In this document: positions 7,513 through 15,781 of the stretch, one piece after another
How the letters are laid out: every line of letters starts with the position of its first letter
Numbering within the stretch: position 1 is the stretch's first letter
Origin: JAHBVL01 sp963712055
GTDB taxonomy: Bacteria > Chloroflexota > Chloroflexia > Thermomicrobiales > UBA6265
Length of the DNA stretch: 64,000 nucleotides
Assembly: GCA_963712055.1 (NCBI GenBank)
Contig: CAVQGN010000003.1
Span: 620,001 to 684,000, forward strand
Direction of reading: 5' to 3'
Notes under the pieces: model-generated
Database searches by the model: none
Told to the model about the DNA's origin: nothing
What the model saw: only the letters and a program-made list of their open reading frames with translations
Program-made: the position numbers and the translations under genes

Positions 7513-7872
7513 ATGAACTACAACGCCCATCACCATCCGCCTTTACTCGTCGACGACGACGAGGAGTTTGGCGTTCCGCGTGGCGTCCTTCTGCTGGCGG
7601 CCTCGATCGCGATCGCCTGGATCGCCTTGGTGGCGGCGGTTTTCGTGATCGATTTCTCTGGTTTGAGCATAGTCTTCGTGCTGGTCGCGTCATGGACCTG
7701 GGTGCTGGGTGGCGGTCTCCTGGTCGCTGGGCCACTGATCTATCAAGTTCGTTTGCGTCGAGTCCGCAAACGCCGAGCCGCCCTCCAACGATCAGAATGG
7801 CTCGTCAGCGAATCGTCGGACGGCCGATCGAGCGCGAGTGATATTGGGAAAGAACCGTCAAGAGAGATCTAG
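7513..7872 (+). CDS. Hypothetical membrane protein with two transmembrane helices
   Basis: The 119-residue protein has a His/Asp-rich N-terminus (NYNAHHHPP, VDDDEE), two hydrophobic helices around residues 24-47 and 52-77, and a basic segment (RLRRVRKRRAALQR) that should lie in the cytoplasm. AGGGG is placed 7 bases before the ATG. It is divergent from the small membrane protein on its left and convergent with the MerR-like regulator on its right. No family is recognised. Confidence 0.7.
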   Translation: MNYNAHHHPPLLVDDDEEFGVPRGVLLLAASIAIAWIALVAAVFVIDFSGLSIVFVLVASWTWVLGGGLLVAGPLIYQVRLRRVRKRRAALQRSEWLVSESSDGRSSASDIGKEPSREI

Positions 7873-7893
7873 CGCAGGTCCCGGAAATGCCGA

Positions 7894-7915
7894 GCCCCCT
7901 GTTGCAGCAGGGGGC
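7894..7915 (+). terminator. Hairpin downstream of the two-helix membrane protein
   Basis: GCCCCCTG and CAGGGGGC form a perfect 8-bp stem with a 6-base loop, 21 bp after the stop codon. It is followed by another GC-rich symmetric stretch but no clear T-run, so efficient intrinsic termination is uncertain. Confidence 0.45.
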
Positions 7916-8061
7916 CCCGCGGGGGTCACGCATTGGCCGACGAGGGAAGGGGGAAGCCGACCAGTGCACTTCCTAGATGATACGCGTGACCTGATGTCAA
8001 AACACCGGCCTGATCGGATAGCAAGACCGGTCCGTTTGGACCGAATTCTGTGACAATTGGT

Positions 8062-8748
8062 TCAAGGAACCCCATCGCGGTTGCTGGTCACTGGTTCGTA
8101 CGCTCGCATCATCGCAAGCAGAATCTGGTCGATGAAATCGTCGATTCCGATGAAAAGGCGAGCGGCCCGGCGAGCGGGGAGCCGTTCTTCCTCGATCATG
8201 CTGAGAACAGCTCTCACGGTCGGAAAGCGGAAGTAAAGGAATGCCTCGATCGTTTCCGTGGTGCCGAGACCGGCCAGTGCTGCTGATTGCCCGTAGTAGG
8301 CACCGATCTGTCGCCCTTCCTCCAGGAGTCGTTCCCGATCCGCGCTACCAGAGTTCGAGGCATACCGAATCGCGAGATCGACCAGTTGCCGACCGAGTTT
8401 ACGGTGTTCTTCCTGACGTTCCGAGCCAAACGCCTTGAACCAGGGGCGATTCCGGGCTTCGCGCACATAGTCGTCTGCGTAGGCCGAAAGCGAGCGATCG
8501 GTTAACTGCTGGCGAGACATCCGCGGCCGGGGCGTGGTCTTCGGTTCGCCGGCGATCAGGAGCTGCAACTGATCCTCCGCATAGCGGCGGTGTCCTCCTG
8601 GGGTTAGAAATGTTGGCACTCGTCCCTCATCGGTCCAGCGGCGGAGTGTTCCCAAACTGACCCCGAGATACTCGGCAGCCTCCTTGATCGATAACCAATG
8701 CGTCGGAGGCGCTTCTGACACATTCAGAGGCTTGTTTTTGGCCGACAT
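8062..8748 (-). CDS. MerR/excisionase-type helix-turn-helix regulator with C-terminal sensor-like domain
   Basis: Residues 17-65 form a winged helix of the MerR/excisionase type (WLSIKEAAEYLGVSLGTLRRW, then GRVPTFLTPGGHRRY). The remaining ~150 residues are helical, with a conserved-looking block RKLGRQLVDLAIRYA and a repeated-arginine segment (LPARRAARLF); I cannot name this domain. The gene lies 64 bp downstream of dnaA in the same direction, so it may be expressed with it. A role in origin or cell-cycle control is possible from position but not shown. Confidence 0.8.
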   Translation of the reverse strand: MSAKNKPLNVSEAPPTHWLSIKEAAEYLGVSLGTLRRWTDEGRVPTFLTPGGHRRYAEDQLQLLIAGEPKTTPRPRMSRQQLTDRSLSAYADDYVREARNRPWFKAFGSERQEEHRKLGRQLVDLAIRYASNSGSADRERLLEEGRQIGAYYGQSAALAGLGTTETIEAFLYFRFPTVRAVLSMIEEERLPARRAARLFIGIDDFIDQILLAMMRAYEPVTSNRDGVP

Positions 8749-8812
8749 CGTAACTCCAATCGCCTGCTCAGAAACCGCAGTCGGGGTCTACGCTCCGGGT
8801 CTGCTGCTATCG

Positions 8813-10279
8813 CTAACTGCTAGAGAGCAGGTTCTGGCGAATAGACATAACGTGCGTGCGTAGGTTGGCGTCCTCGCGCAGCTGGGATTCGATTTTCTCA
8901 ATGCCATGCATTGCCGTCGTATGGTCGCGTCCGCCCAGAGCGCGTCCGATGTCAACCAGTGATGCGTGCGTTTCTTCGCGAAGAAGATACATCGCGATCT
9001 GTCGCGGAAGAACCACATCCTTTGAGCGATTCCTACCGGTCAACGCGGCGATCGGAAGTTGGAAGTAGTCTGACACCGCTTGCAGGACGTCAGCCTCGCG
9101 GATATCGTCACGACGGGTGCCAGCTCGACCGTCCGACAACGCTTCGATCACCAGAGCCAAGGTGGGTGGGCTGTTGTTGATCCGAGAATAGGCGATCGCT
9201 CGATTCAGCGCGCCTTCAAGTTCGCGGGTGTTCGTCTGATCCCGCTGAGCGATGTACTCGATTGCATCATCGGGAATGCGAAGCTTCAGTTCTTCCGCTT
9301 TGGTCCGAAGAATCGCGATCCGCATTTCAAAATCAGGCGGCTGGACATCGGCGGTCAGTCCGCCTTCAAAACGAGAGCGAAGTCGATCTTCGATGCCAGC
9401 AATCGCCCCCGGCGGACGATCGCTCGAGATCACCACCTGTTTGCCATCCTGATAGAGGGCATTGAACGTGTGAAAGAACTCTTCCTGGGTGCTGTCCTTG
9501 CCCCCGATGAACTGGATATCGTCGATCATGAGCAGATCGATCGCCCGGTATCGCGCCCGAAACTCCTCCATCCGCTGCGCTCGAATCGAGGCAATCAGGT
9601 CGATAGTGAATCGTTCCGACGACACGTAAAGCACGCTCATGTTCGGCCGCAGTTCGAGCGCCCGGTGACCGATGGCGTGGAGGAGATGGGTTTTGCCGAG
9701 ACCGACGCCACCGTGGATATAGAGCGGGTTGTATTGAGCGCCGGGATGCTCCGCTACGGCGAGCGACGCCGCATGAGCAAACATGTTCGACTTGCCGACC
9801 ACGTAGGTCTCGAAGAGATAGCGATCGTTGAGACCATGGTTCGTGGGCGACGAAAGCTGGAGTTGACCCTTGCTCTCGGCTTTGGCCGCTGGCGATGATG
9901 GACGAGTCGATTCCCGACCACCTCGACCGCGGTTCAGCGTGGTTGTCGAAACAGACGGTCTGGTGGCTGGTTGCTCTGGGGCTTCGAGTCCATTGCCTGC
10001 TACCGAACCAGTAGCGTTGGGGTTGCGCTCAGTGACGACCGTGAACACCACGTCGACCGGTCGTCCAATGACATCCGAGAGCGCTTGGGCGATCGTTTCG
10101 GCATACCGACTCTGGAGGGTGGACGCGCCAAACGTGTTGGCCGCTGCGACAGTGGCAACGCCGTCAGCAAAATCGACCAGCTCCGCTGGTTTGATCCAGT
10201 TGTCGAACGCTGTCTTGGAAACTCGACGTTCGAGATCGCCGAGAACAGTTTGCCAAAGTTGGTTGGCCTGCAATTGCAC
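8813..10279 (-). CDS. dnaA: Chromosomal replication initiator protein DnaA
   Basis: DnaA binds origin DnaA boxes and opens the duplex. The four-domain plan is visible: domain I (LWQTVLGDLERRVSKTAFDNWIKP), a variable linker rich in Ser/Thr/Arg (about 85-145), the AAA+ core with Walker A GGVGLGKTH (190-198) and Walker B LLMIDDIQ (249-256), and domain IV with the box-binding signature GGRDHTTAMHGIEKI. I take GTG 10279 as start (488 residues), because AAGG stands upstream and the product then begins as DnaA usually does; the frame is open to 10393. Neither dnaN nor rpmH adjoins it. Confidence 0.97.
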   Translation of the reverse strand: MQLQANQLWQTVLGDLERRVSKTAFDNWIKPAELVDFADGVATVAAANTFGASTLQSRYAETIAQALSDVIGRPVDVVFTVVTERNPNATGSVAGNGLEAPEQPATRPSVSTTTLNRGRGGRESTRPSSPAAKAESKGQLQLSSPTNHGLNDRYLFETYVVGKSNMFAHAASLAVAEHPGAQYNPLYIHGGVGLGKTHLLHAIGHRALELRPNMSVLYVSSERFTIDLIASIRAQRMEEFRARYRAIDLLMIDDIQFIGGKDSTQEEFFHTFNALYQDGKQVVISSDRPPGAIAGIEDRLRSRFEGGLTADVQPPDFEMRIAILRTKAEELKLRIPDDAIEYIAQRDQTNTRELEGALNRAIAYSRINNSPPTLALVIEALSDGRAGTRRDDIREADVLQAVSDYFQLPIAALTGRNRSKDVVLPRQIAMYLLREETHASLVDIGRALGGRDHTTAMHGIEKIESQLREDANLRTHVMSIRQNLLSSS

Positions 10280-10390
10280 GGGTTTCAGACCTTCGGGTGA
10301 CCGCACGACAAGATCGGGCGGACTGCGAGAACAGTGATGATACACCGGCCGGGAGGGGTCGGCAGCTTTTGGGGAGCTCTGGAAGAAAAA

Positions 10391-10418
10391 CATTGGCCCG
10401 GCGAAAGCCGGGCCAATG
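10391..10418 (-). terminator. Rho-independent terminator after terC
   Basis: A perfect 12-bp stem (CATTGGCCCGGC and its complement) closes on a four-base loop. On the minus strand it is followed by TTTTTCTT (plus-strand 10383-10390). It sits 114 bp past the stop of terC and separates that gene from dnaA. Confidence 0.9.
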
Positions 10419-10465
10419 CGGGAAGGGGAGGGTGGAGCGTGTGCGGCGCTCCACTGGGCTTGGGA

Positions 10466-10495
10466 GAGAGCACGTCATGTGCATTCGGTGCTCTC
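10466..10495. repeat. Inverted repeat in the terC-dnaA intergenic region
   Basis: GAGAGCAC and GTGCTCTC are perfect 8-base arms around a 14-base loop. A second, weaker inverted repeat (GGAGCG and CGCTCC, near 10434-10452) lies beside it. Both are between the end of terC and its terminator. They could be part of a structured 3' end or sites for a protein near the origin. No gene is present in 10280-10531. Confidence 0.4.
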
Positions 10496-10531
10496 GAATC
10501 AATCTACGCACGACCCACGAGATTGGTTCTA

Positions 10532-11266
10532 TCAGGATGTCGAGGGTGCTTCCGACTCAGTCTCAGTTGTCATGCGCGCTACAGTGTGGGTCTGTGCAGC
10601 CATCGCTTTCGCCGCTCTCATCCCGCTATAGATCGCAATTGCTGAGAGAACGCCGGCCACCGCAAGGATTTCGTGAAGTTCCAGGTGGACGATCTTCTGG
10701 ACGTATTCGTCTTCAAAGATCATCCGCACGGCTGTAAACACCAGAATCACCACGCCAACATAGACGAGCACCGGCAAACGGCCCATCAATCTGGCGATCA
10801 CCGCGCTTCCGAGCAGGAGGAGCGGAATCGAGAGAGCAAGTCCGAAGATCAGCAGTCCTTGATGGCCATGAGCGGCTCCGCCCACGGCAAGGATGTTGTC
10901 CAGACTCATCACAACATCCGCCAAGATGATGGTTTTGACCGCTGTCATCAGTGAATCGGCTTCAGTGACGTTGACCGAATGATCGATCGGTCGCACAAGT
11001 TTGAACGCGATGTAGATCAGGAGGACACCGCCGAAAGCTTGCAGCAGCGGGATATCGAGCAGATATGATGCCAGGATTGTGAAGATCACCCTCAAAACGA
11101 CCGCGCCCAGCCCACCGAGGATGATGGCTCGTTTGCGGCTGGCAGGTGGAAGCGAACGGGAGGCCATACCGATGACAACGGCATTGTCTCCGGAAAGCAC
11201 AAGGTCGATCACGATGATCGAGAGGATCTTGGTGATGAATTCGAAATCCAAGAATTTCTCCAGCAT
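10532..11266 (-). CDS. TerC family integral membrane protein (YjbE type)
   Basis: The 244-residue protein has about seven transmembrane helices. It carries the two acidic TerC signatures IDLVLSGDNAVVIGMASR and ADVVMSLDNILAV, which line the likely metal path. Relatives export manganese or are linked to tellurium resistance and metalation of exported proteins. I place the start at ATG 11266; an in-frame TTG at 11290 falls inside a hairpin. It has its own intrinsic terminator. I looked for a yybP-ykoY manganese riboswitch upstream, which often controls this family, and did not find its consensus. Confidence 0.9.
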   Translation of the reverse strand: MLEKFLDFEFITKILSIIVIDLVLSGDNAVVIGMASRSLPPASRKRAIILGGLGAVVLRVIFTILASYLLDIPLLQAFGGVLLIYIAFKLVRPIDHSVNVTEADSLMTAVKTIILADVVMSLDNILAVGGAAHGHQGLLIFGLALSIPLLLLGSAVIARLMGRLPVLVYVGVVILVFTAVRMIFEDEYVQKIVHLELHEILAVAGVLSAIAIYSGMRAAKAMAAQTHTVARMTTETESEAPSTS

Positions 11267-11283
11267 TGACGCCGGTGGAGAAT

Positions 11284-11316
11284 CGACCAAGCCTGAAGAT
11301 TTTCAGGCCTGGGTCG
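11284..11316 (-). terminator. Hairpin between the nitroreductase and terC
   Basis: The core arms GCCTGAA and TTCAGGC (7 bp, four-base loop) are extended by CGACC and GGTCG outside a small internal loop. It lies 58 bp after the nitroreductase stop and about 18 bp before the terC start. It can serve as the end of the ctaB-nitroreductase transcript or as a leader structure of terC. No T-run follows. Confidence 0.45.
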
Positions 11317-11373
11317 ACAGGGGAGGAGCGAGCGTCACAAATATCCGAAGTCTAGCGCAGACCGCTCGTAGTG

Positions 11374-11922
11374 CTATCCCTCAGACGTCATGATTTCGAA
11401 TGAGATGATTGATTCCACAGGTTTCCGCGAGTCGCGTTTCGGCGGTCTTGATTCCCCGGCGGCAGGAATGCCGAGTGAAATGATCGTCTGCAGTTGGAGC
11501 TCAGCGGGAACTCCGAGAAGCGTCTTGACCTCATCTGAGGCAGCGTCCGGTCTCAGCCAGCCGATGCACGATCCAACTCCATGAGCATGCGCGGCCAGCA
11601 TGATTCGTTCTGCCACCCGGCCTTCATCGAAGGCCTCGTCAGTCGCGTTGTCGTTGGCGAGGACGATGGCGATTGCCAATCGCGCATTGCGAACGTGACC
11701 CGCATGGCTGCTGGAACTGGCGATCGCAGTGAGGGTGTCCTGGTTCTCGATGACGATGAAGTGCCATGGCTGTTGATTCATGGCGCTACCGGACCACCGA
11801 GCCACGGTAAGAATGTCTGCAAGTACGCCAGCGGGAATCGGAGTGGTAGCAAAGGACCGGGTCGCGCGCAATGAACGCAGAAACTCGATCGTGCTCGCCG
11901 TCTGACTATCAGAGGCGTTCAT
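11374..11922 (-). CDS. Nitroreductase family protein (FMN-dependent)
   Basis: The 182-residue protein has the nitroreductase pattern: the FMN-phosphate motif RATRSFATTPIP near residue 18, WSGSAMNQQPWHFIVIEN for flavin and dimer contacts, and a Gly-rich segment around GVGSCIGWL near residue 118. Such enzymes reduce nitro groups, quinones or dehalogenate, using NAD(P)H; the substrate is unknown. Its ATG overlaps the stop of ctaB by 4 bases (ATGA), so the two are translated together. Confidence 0.88.
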   Translation of the reverse strand: MNASDSQTASTIEFLRSLRATRSFATTPIPAGVLADILTVARWSGSAMNQQPWHFIVIENQDTLTAIASSSSHAGHVRNARLAIAIVLANDNATDEAFDEGRVAERIMLAAHAHGVGSCIGWLRPDAASDEVKTLLGVPAELQLQTIISLGIPAAGESRPPKRDSRKPVESIISFEIMTSEG

Positions 11923-12881
11923 CCTCCCAGGACCAGACGGTCGACCGCCATAGCGCCAAAGATCAGGAAGAGATACCAGAGGGAATAGAAAAAGGTCAGC
12001 CGGGCGTCGTGTTTCGACCCGGACTTATAGAGCTTGTAGGCCAGGAAAACAAAGATTCCATTCAAGACCACGGCTGAGACGAGGTAGATCTCGCCGAGAC
12101 CGAATGGAGCCAGAAGAAAAGACACGGAAACCATCAGCACGGTGTAAAGCAGGATTTGTCGCCGGGTTTCCATTTCCCCCGATACATTGGGCAGCATCGG
12201 CACATCGGCGCGACCGTAGTCACCCTGCTTGAGCAGCGCCAACGCCCAGAAATGCGGCGGTGTCCAGTAGTAGATCAAGGCAAACATCAGTACCGGCGCA
12301 ACAGCAAGACTGCCCGTGACGGCTGCCCAACCGACCAGAGGCGGCATCGCGCCGGCAGCACCACCGATGACGATGTTTTGCGGAGTGCGCCGTTTGAGCA
12401 ACAAGGTATAGATCAAGACATAGTACAGACTGCCAATCAGCGCCAGCAAAGCGGCTAGCCAATTGGCGAACACGGTCAGAATGACCACCGCGAGGACATT
12501 CAGCGTGATCCCATAGATGAGAGCGGCATTCGGCGAAATACGGCCCGTGGCCGTTGGTCGATTTTTGGTCCGGGCCATCAACTTGTCAATATCGCGGTCG
12601 ATATAGCAGTTGAGCGTGTTGGCGCCTCCAGCGGCGAGAACGCCCCCTATGAGGGACCAAAAGACGAGAGAGAATGCCGGAAAGCCCTCGGCGGCGACCA
12701 TCATGCCAGCGAGTTGCGTCGCGATCAGGAGACTGAGAATCCCCGGTTTCATCAGCGAAACGTAGTCAGACACCGTCTGACGTATGCCCACCAAACCGGA
12801 CGCGGTCTGGGCGGCTGACTGAACAACAAATGGTGACGCTGGCGCCTGGCCGAAGGTGTTGTCCCGCTCGTCCGCGGTCAT
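11919..12881 (-). CDS. ctaB: Protoheme IX farnesyltransferase (heme O synthase)
   Basis: CtaB/CyoE attaches a farnesyl group to heme b, giving heme O for cytochrome oxidase. This UbiA-family protein has 320 residues, eight to nine transmembrane helices, and the prenyl-diphosphate Mg motif NCYIDRDID (N91, D95, D99). The second aspartate-rich loop is LLKQGDYGRADVPMLP. GGGAG lies 6 bases before ATG 12881. It is the first gene of a two-gene operon with the nitroreductase. No oxidase subunit genes are in the window. Confidence 0.95.
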   Translation of the reverse strand: MTADERDNTFGQAPASPFVVQSAAQTASGLVGIRQTVSDYVSLMKPGILSLLIATQLAGMMVAAEGFPAFSLVFWSLIGGVLAAGGANTLNCYIDRDIDKLMARTKNRPTATGRISPNAALIYGITLNVLAVVILTVFANWLAALLALIGSLYYVLIYTLLLKRRTPQNIVIGGAAGAMPPLVGWAAVTGSLAVAPVLMFALIYYWTPPHFWALALLKQGDYGRADVPMLPNVSGEMETRRQILLYTVLMVSVSFLLAPFGLGEIYLVSAVVLNGIFVFLAYKLYKSGSKHDARLTFFYSLWYLFLIFGAMAVDRLVLGG

Positions 12882-13042
12882 AGATGCTCCCCGACTGGAA
12901 TGGGCAGGAGCAGACCCATCAATAAGCTCTGCTCATACGTCCTGCAATTCTACTCTGATGCTCTCATCTTCCGGAACTCAGCCTGACCGGACGGCGCGGA
13001 ATCGGCGCGTCAAAACCGTAGCCGGTAGCGGAGGAGACAAGA

Positions 13043-13504
13043 TCAGGATCGGGCGAGACGCGATGGAGAGCCATCCCAGAGCGTAGCCCGCTCGGTCACT
13101 TCAACCACATTGCCGTCCGGATCGTCGAGATAGATCGCCAGATTTCCGGGACCGAATTCCCACCCTGATTCGACGTCGTGACCCCGTTCACGCAATCGCT
13201 CCTCTATCGCGCTCAGGGTTCCAATCGGCACCCGTAGAGCCAGATGAACGTGGGCTCCACCCCGGCAGCCGTGAATACCGGCGGCCCCGCCGGTTTCGGG
13301 GGGCCAGAGACTGAGAAACGATTCGTTGCCGAGCGCAAGCCAGGTGGCCGGGCGGTCATCGGTCCAGCGGTCGACGATCGGAAGTCCGATATCGTCGTGA
13401 TAGAAGCGCTCGGCACGTTCGAGATCCTGCACTTCGAGAACGATTTCGAATAACCCGACGACGGGCGGCGGCGAGGACTCGGGAGCAGTGTCCATTGAGC
13501 TCAT
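13043..13504 (-). CDS. VOC (glyoxalase/bleomycin resistance) superfamily protein
   Basis: The 153-residue single-domain protein shows the betaalphabetabetabeta module typical of VOC enzymes: FEIVLEVQDLERAERFYHDDIGLPIV at the front and the metal-site end YLDDPDGNVVEVTE near the C-terminus. ATG 13504 overlaps the stop of the upstream N-acetyltransferase gene by 4 bases (ATGA), which fixes the start. VOC proteins act on many small molecules, including lyases, dioxygenases and drug binders, so the substrate is open. It is the last gene of a three-gene operon. Confidence 0.85.
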   Translation of the reverse strand: MSSMDTAPESSPPPVVGLFEIVLEVQDLERAERFYHDDIGLPIVDRWTDDRPATWLALGNESFLSLWPPETGGAAGIHGCRGGAHVHLALRVPIGTLSAIEERLRERGHDVESGWEFGPGNLAIYLDDPDGNVVEVTERATLWDGSPSRLARS

Positions 13505-14319
13505 CTTTCCAGTTGGACGCCAAACCATTGGGCCAGCGCCGTCGCGAGTGTGCCAGGATCGGACAAGGCGGTTTCGGTGCGTTCATCACCGATGGCGACG
13601 ACCAGGGTCTCCTTGGTAATCGAGACCCGCCCGCTGTCGACCGGTTTCGTGCAGAGGATGCCGCTGCGGAAAATCGATTCGTCAGAGGTTTGATGGTAGC
13701 GAGATCGAGCTTCATAGTCATCGAGTTGACGGGGGGTGAGATCGAGATCGTAAAGATGGGACCAGTCGCCCTCTTGCGATCGTTTCATGATGCGCCACGC
13801 TCGATTAGGATCGTCTGCCGTCGCCACCAGGTAAGAGATGCCTGTTTCCGGATGTGGACTCGTCACACCGGGAGCGAGGGGGACCGATCGAGATGGGGCG
13901 AATTGACCAAAGCCAACATCAGCCAGCCGCGGGTTCGGATCGCCTGGCACGAACACCTGCAACACGATGTGGTCGAATGGTGGAATTGGCGCTGCTCCGT
14001 CCGGTTGCCAGGTGCCATAGCCGAGGGTGACCGTGAACCCGAGTGCACGGAGGGCGAGGGCCAGAAGACCGTTCTGCTCGAAACAGAAACCGCCTCGGTG
14101 GCCACTCACGAGTTTGCTGAAGATGGCGCCGGGATCGAGAGAGATCGGTCGCTGGAAGTGCACGATATCGAGATTCTCGAAAGGAATGGCCAGTTGGTGT
14201 CTCCAGATGACGGTATCGAGCGTGCTGACATCAGCCGCGGTCTGGCCCACGTACCCAATTCGGTTCAGATACGCGCTGAGTTGATCCTGGGAGAGACGTG
14301 GAGCGAGATCAGTCGTCAT
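13501..14319 (-). CDS. Arylamine N-acetyltransferase
   Basis: NAT enzymes transfer acetyl from acetyl-CoA to arylamines and hydrazines. The 272 residues contain the catalytic triad: Cys79 in RGGFCFEQN, His117 in FDHIVLQV and Asp134 in RLADVGFG. ATG 14319 overlaps the end of the preceding PPOX gene by 11 bp, so the frame extending to 14517 is not used. The downstream VOC gene starts on its stop. The C-terminal lid of NAT is present. Physiological substrate is not indicated by the neighbours. Confidence 0.92.
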   Translation of the reverse strand: MTTDLAPRLSQDQLSAYLNRIGYVGQTAADVSTLDTVIWRHQLAIPFENLDIVHFQRPISLDPGAIFSKLVSGHRGGFCFEQNGLLALALRALGFTVTLGYGTWQPDGAAPIPPFDHIVLQVFVPGDPNPRLADVGFGQFAPSRSVPLAPGVTSPHPETGISYLVATADDPNRAWRIMKRSQEGDWSHLYDLDLTPRQLDDYEARSRYHQTSDESIFRSGILCTKPVDSGRVSITKETLVVAIGDERTETALSDPGTLATALAQWFGVQLER

Positions 14320-14758
14320 AAAGCCATTGTCCGAGGCGCATGACTTCACGCTGCTTGATTTCCGGTTCGTCGCGCCAGGCCAGGACCCGATGCGGCGCCA
14401 GCAGCGCGTAGATGAACTGTTCTGCGGTTGCACTAGGGTCGAAACCAGCCACGCGGCAGAAGAGCATATGCGTGGTGGCATCGATCTGATCGACGGACAC
14501 GACCGTAGCGGTGACATCGAACATGATCACATCGCTGGTCGACGGCAGCGCCAGCCGGGCTTTGCCGGTTCGCCGCAGAGCACTGGAGGTCACACTCCGG
14601 TCTGCGGTGGCGATGATGATCCGTTCCCCATCCCAAACAAACGATAAGGGAATAGCGTGAGGCGAACCGTCGGCACGCACCACGGAGATCCAAAGCTCGT
14701 TTTCGCGATCGAGCGCGGCCAGGATATCCAGAATGCGCTGTCGTCGAGAACGGATCAT
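14309..14758 (-). CDS. Pyridoxamine 5'-phosphate oxidase-like (PPOX, split beta-barrel) protein
   Basis: From ATG 14758 the 149-residue protein has the split-barrel flavin fold: a first helix, then LWISVVRADGSPHAIPLSFVWDG, ATADRSVTSSALRRTGKARLAL and a C-terminal barrel part. AAAGGAGT is 10 bases upstream, so the 70 codons of open frame before it are leader. These proteins bind FMN, F420 or heme; no clue here selects among them. It heads the operon PPOX-NAT-VOC, whose genes overlap. Confidence 0.8.
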   Translation of the reverse strand: MIRSRRQRILDILAALDRENELWISVVRADGSPHAIPLSFVWDGERIIIATADRSVTSSALRRTGKARLALPSTSDVIMFDVTATVVSVDQIDATTHMLFCRVAGFDPSATAEQFIYALLAPHRVLAWRDEPEIKQREVMRLGQWLYDD

Positions 14759-14927
14759 GGCAAACGACTCCTTTCTGCCGTGCAAACACTCTAGCGGATT
14801 CTGCCGGGTCGGGAGCCTGAGATCAACTGGTTTCGGATTTTTGCCAATGGGTGGAACAGAGAACAGACATAATATCGCGTGATTCCCGGTCGTGTTGGCT
14901 TGGCTCGGCAATCTGGGCGTTGATCGC

Positions 14928-14965
14928 TCATGCTTTGAGCATGAACACTGCTTCACGCTATACAT
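14928..14965 (+). promoter_or_regulatory. Probable sigma-70 promoter with overlapping inverted repeat, before the DsbA-like gene
   Basis: TTGAGC (14935-14940) and TATACA (14959-14964) are separated by 18 bases. The inverted repeat TCATGCT-TTG-AGCATGA (14928-14944) covers the -35 element, a likely operator for a dimeric regulator. The downstream gene starts at 14990. Confidence 0.55.
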
Positions 14966-14989
14966 AAACGATGAAAGGCTCTGTAATCA

Positions 14990-15649
14990 ATGTCAGAAAT
15001 GGAACCACTTCGGATCGATGTTCTTCAGGATTTCGCCTGCCCGTGGTGCCGAATCGGCAAACGCCAGCTCGACCGTGCCACCAATGATATGAGCTTGGAA
15101 GATGTGGCGGTTCGATTTCACCCCTATATGCTCCGCCCCGACCTGCCTATGGAAGGGGTAGATTTTCGGACAATGCTGACCGAAAAGTTCGGTGGTGAGG
15201 ATACGCTCAAGCAGATGTTCGATCGGGTTACTAAGGCTGGCAAAGCTGCCGGAATCGAATTCGATTTCGACAAGATCGAGAAATCGCCCAACACCATCAC
15301 CGCGCATCGGATGATGGCGATGACGGCGCCATCTGACCAGAGTGCGCTTGCCGACCGGATCTACGACGCCTATTTTCGCGATGGTCGTGACATCGGCGAC
15401 ATCGACACGCTGGTCGCGATTGCAAATGAGGCAGGTCTCGATGGCGAGTCGTATCGCGCCCGGTTGAAATCGCCGGAAATGCTGCGCGAAACCGCCGAGG
15501 CGGCGATGGGCGCCGCACGGGCCGGGATCGGCGGCGTGCCGTTTTTCGTCTTTGCTGATCAGGTGCCGCTCTCAGGCGCGCAACCGGTCGAGGTCTTCAC
15601 AGCCGCCATCGAGAAGGCGATGAAGCCGGAGCCGACTAACATCTCTTGA
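14990..15649 (+). CDS. DsbA family oxidoreductase (FrnE-like thioredoxin fold)
   Basis: The 219-residue cytoplasmic protein has the FrnE/2-hydroxychromene isomerase-type thioredoxin fold: an N-terminal strand and the redox motif CPWC at 17-20, a helical insert with TAHRMMAM, and the cis-proline loop GIGGVPFFVF near residue 178. No signal peptide is present, so it is not a periplasmic DsbA. FrnE-type proteins are thiol-disulfide oxidoreductases, some linked to stress resistance. It stands alone with its own promoter and a strong terminator. Confidence 0.9.
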   Translation: MSEMEPLRIDVLQDFACPWCRIGKRQLDRATNDMSLEDVAVRFHPYMLRPDLPMEGVDFRTMLTEKFGGEDTLKQMFDRVTKAGKAAGIEFDFDKIEKSPNTITAHRMMAMTAPSDQSALADRIYDAYFRDGRDIGDIDTLVAIANEAGLDGESYRARLKSPEMLRETAEAAMGAARAGIGGVPFFVFADQVPLSGAQPVEVFTAAIEKAMKPEPTNIS

Positions 15650-15692
15650 TCTCACTGATGAGACTCACCCATCGAGCATAAGCAGGAAATGC

Positions 15693-15721
15693 GGGGAGGC
15701 CATTGGCGCTTCCCCTTTTTT
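15693..15721 (+). terminator. Rho-independent terminator after the DsbA-like gene
   Basis: GGGGAGGC and GCTTCCCC form an 8-bp stem with one G-U pair and a 7-base loop, followed at once by six T. It begins 43 bp past the stop codon at 15649. Confidence 0.88.
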
Positions 15722-15781
15722 CTGGTGGCTTGATGGCTGGGTCTGCGGGATACTGCCTTCACGATCGAAGGGGAGGCATGC

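Noticed and set aside
7395..10531. oriC with DnaA boxes around dnaA
   Set aside because: I found no cluster of TTATCCACA-like 9-mers in the intergenic parts; parS alone does not locate the origin precisely.
11266..11373. yybP-ykoY manganese riboswitch in front of terC
   Set aside because: Family knowledge suggests looking for it, but the conserved blocks are absent; only a simple hairpin is present.
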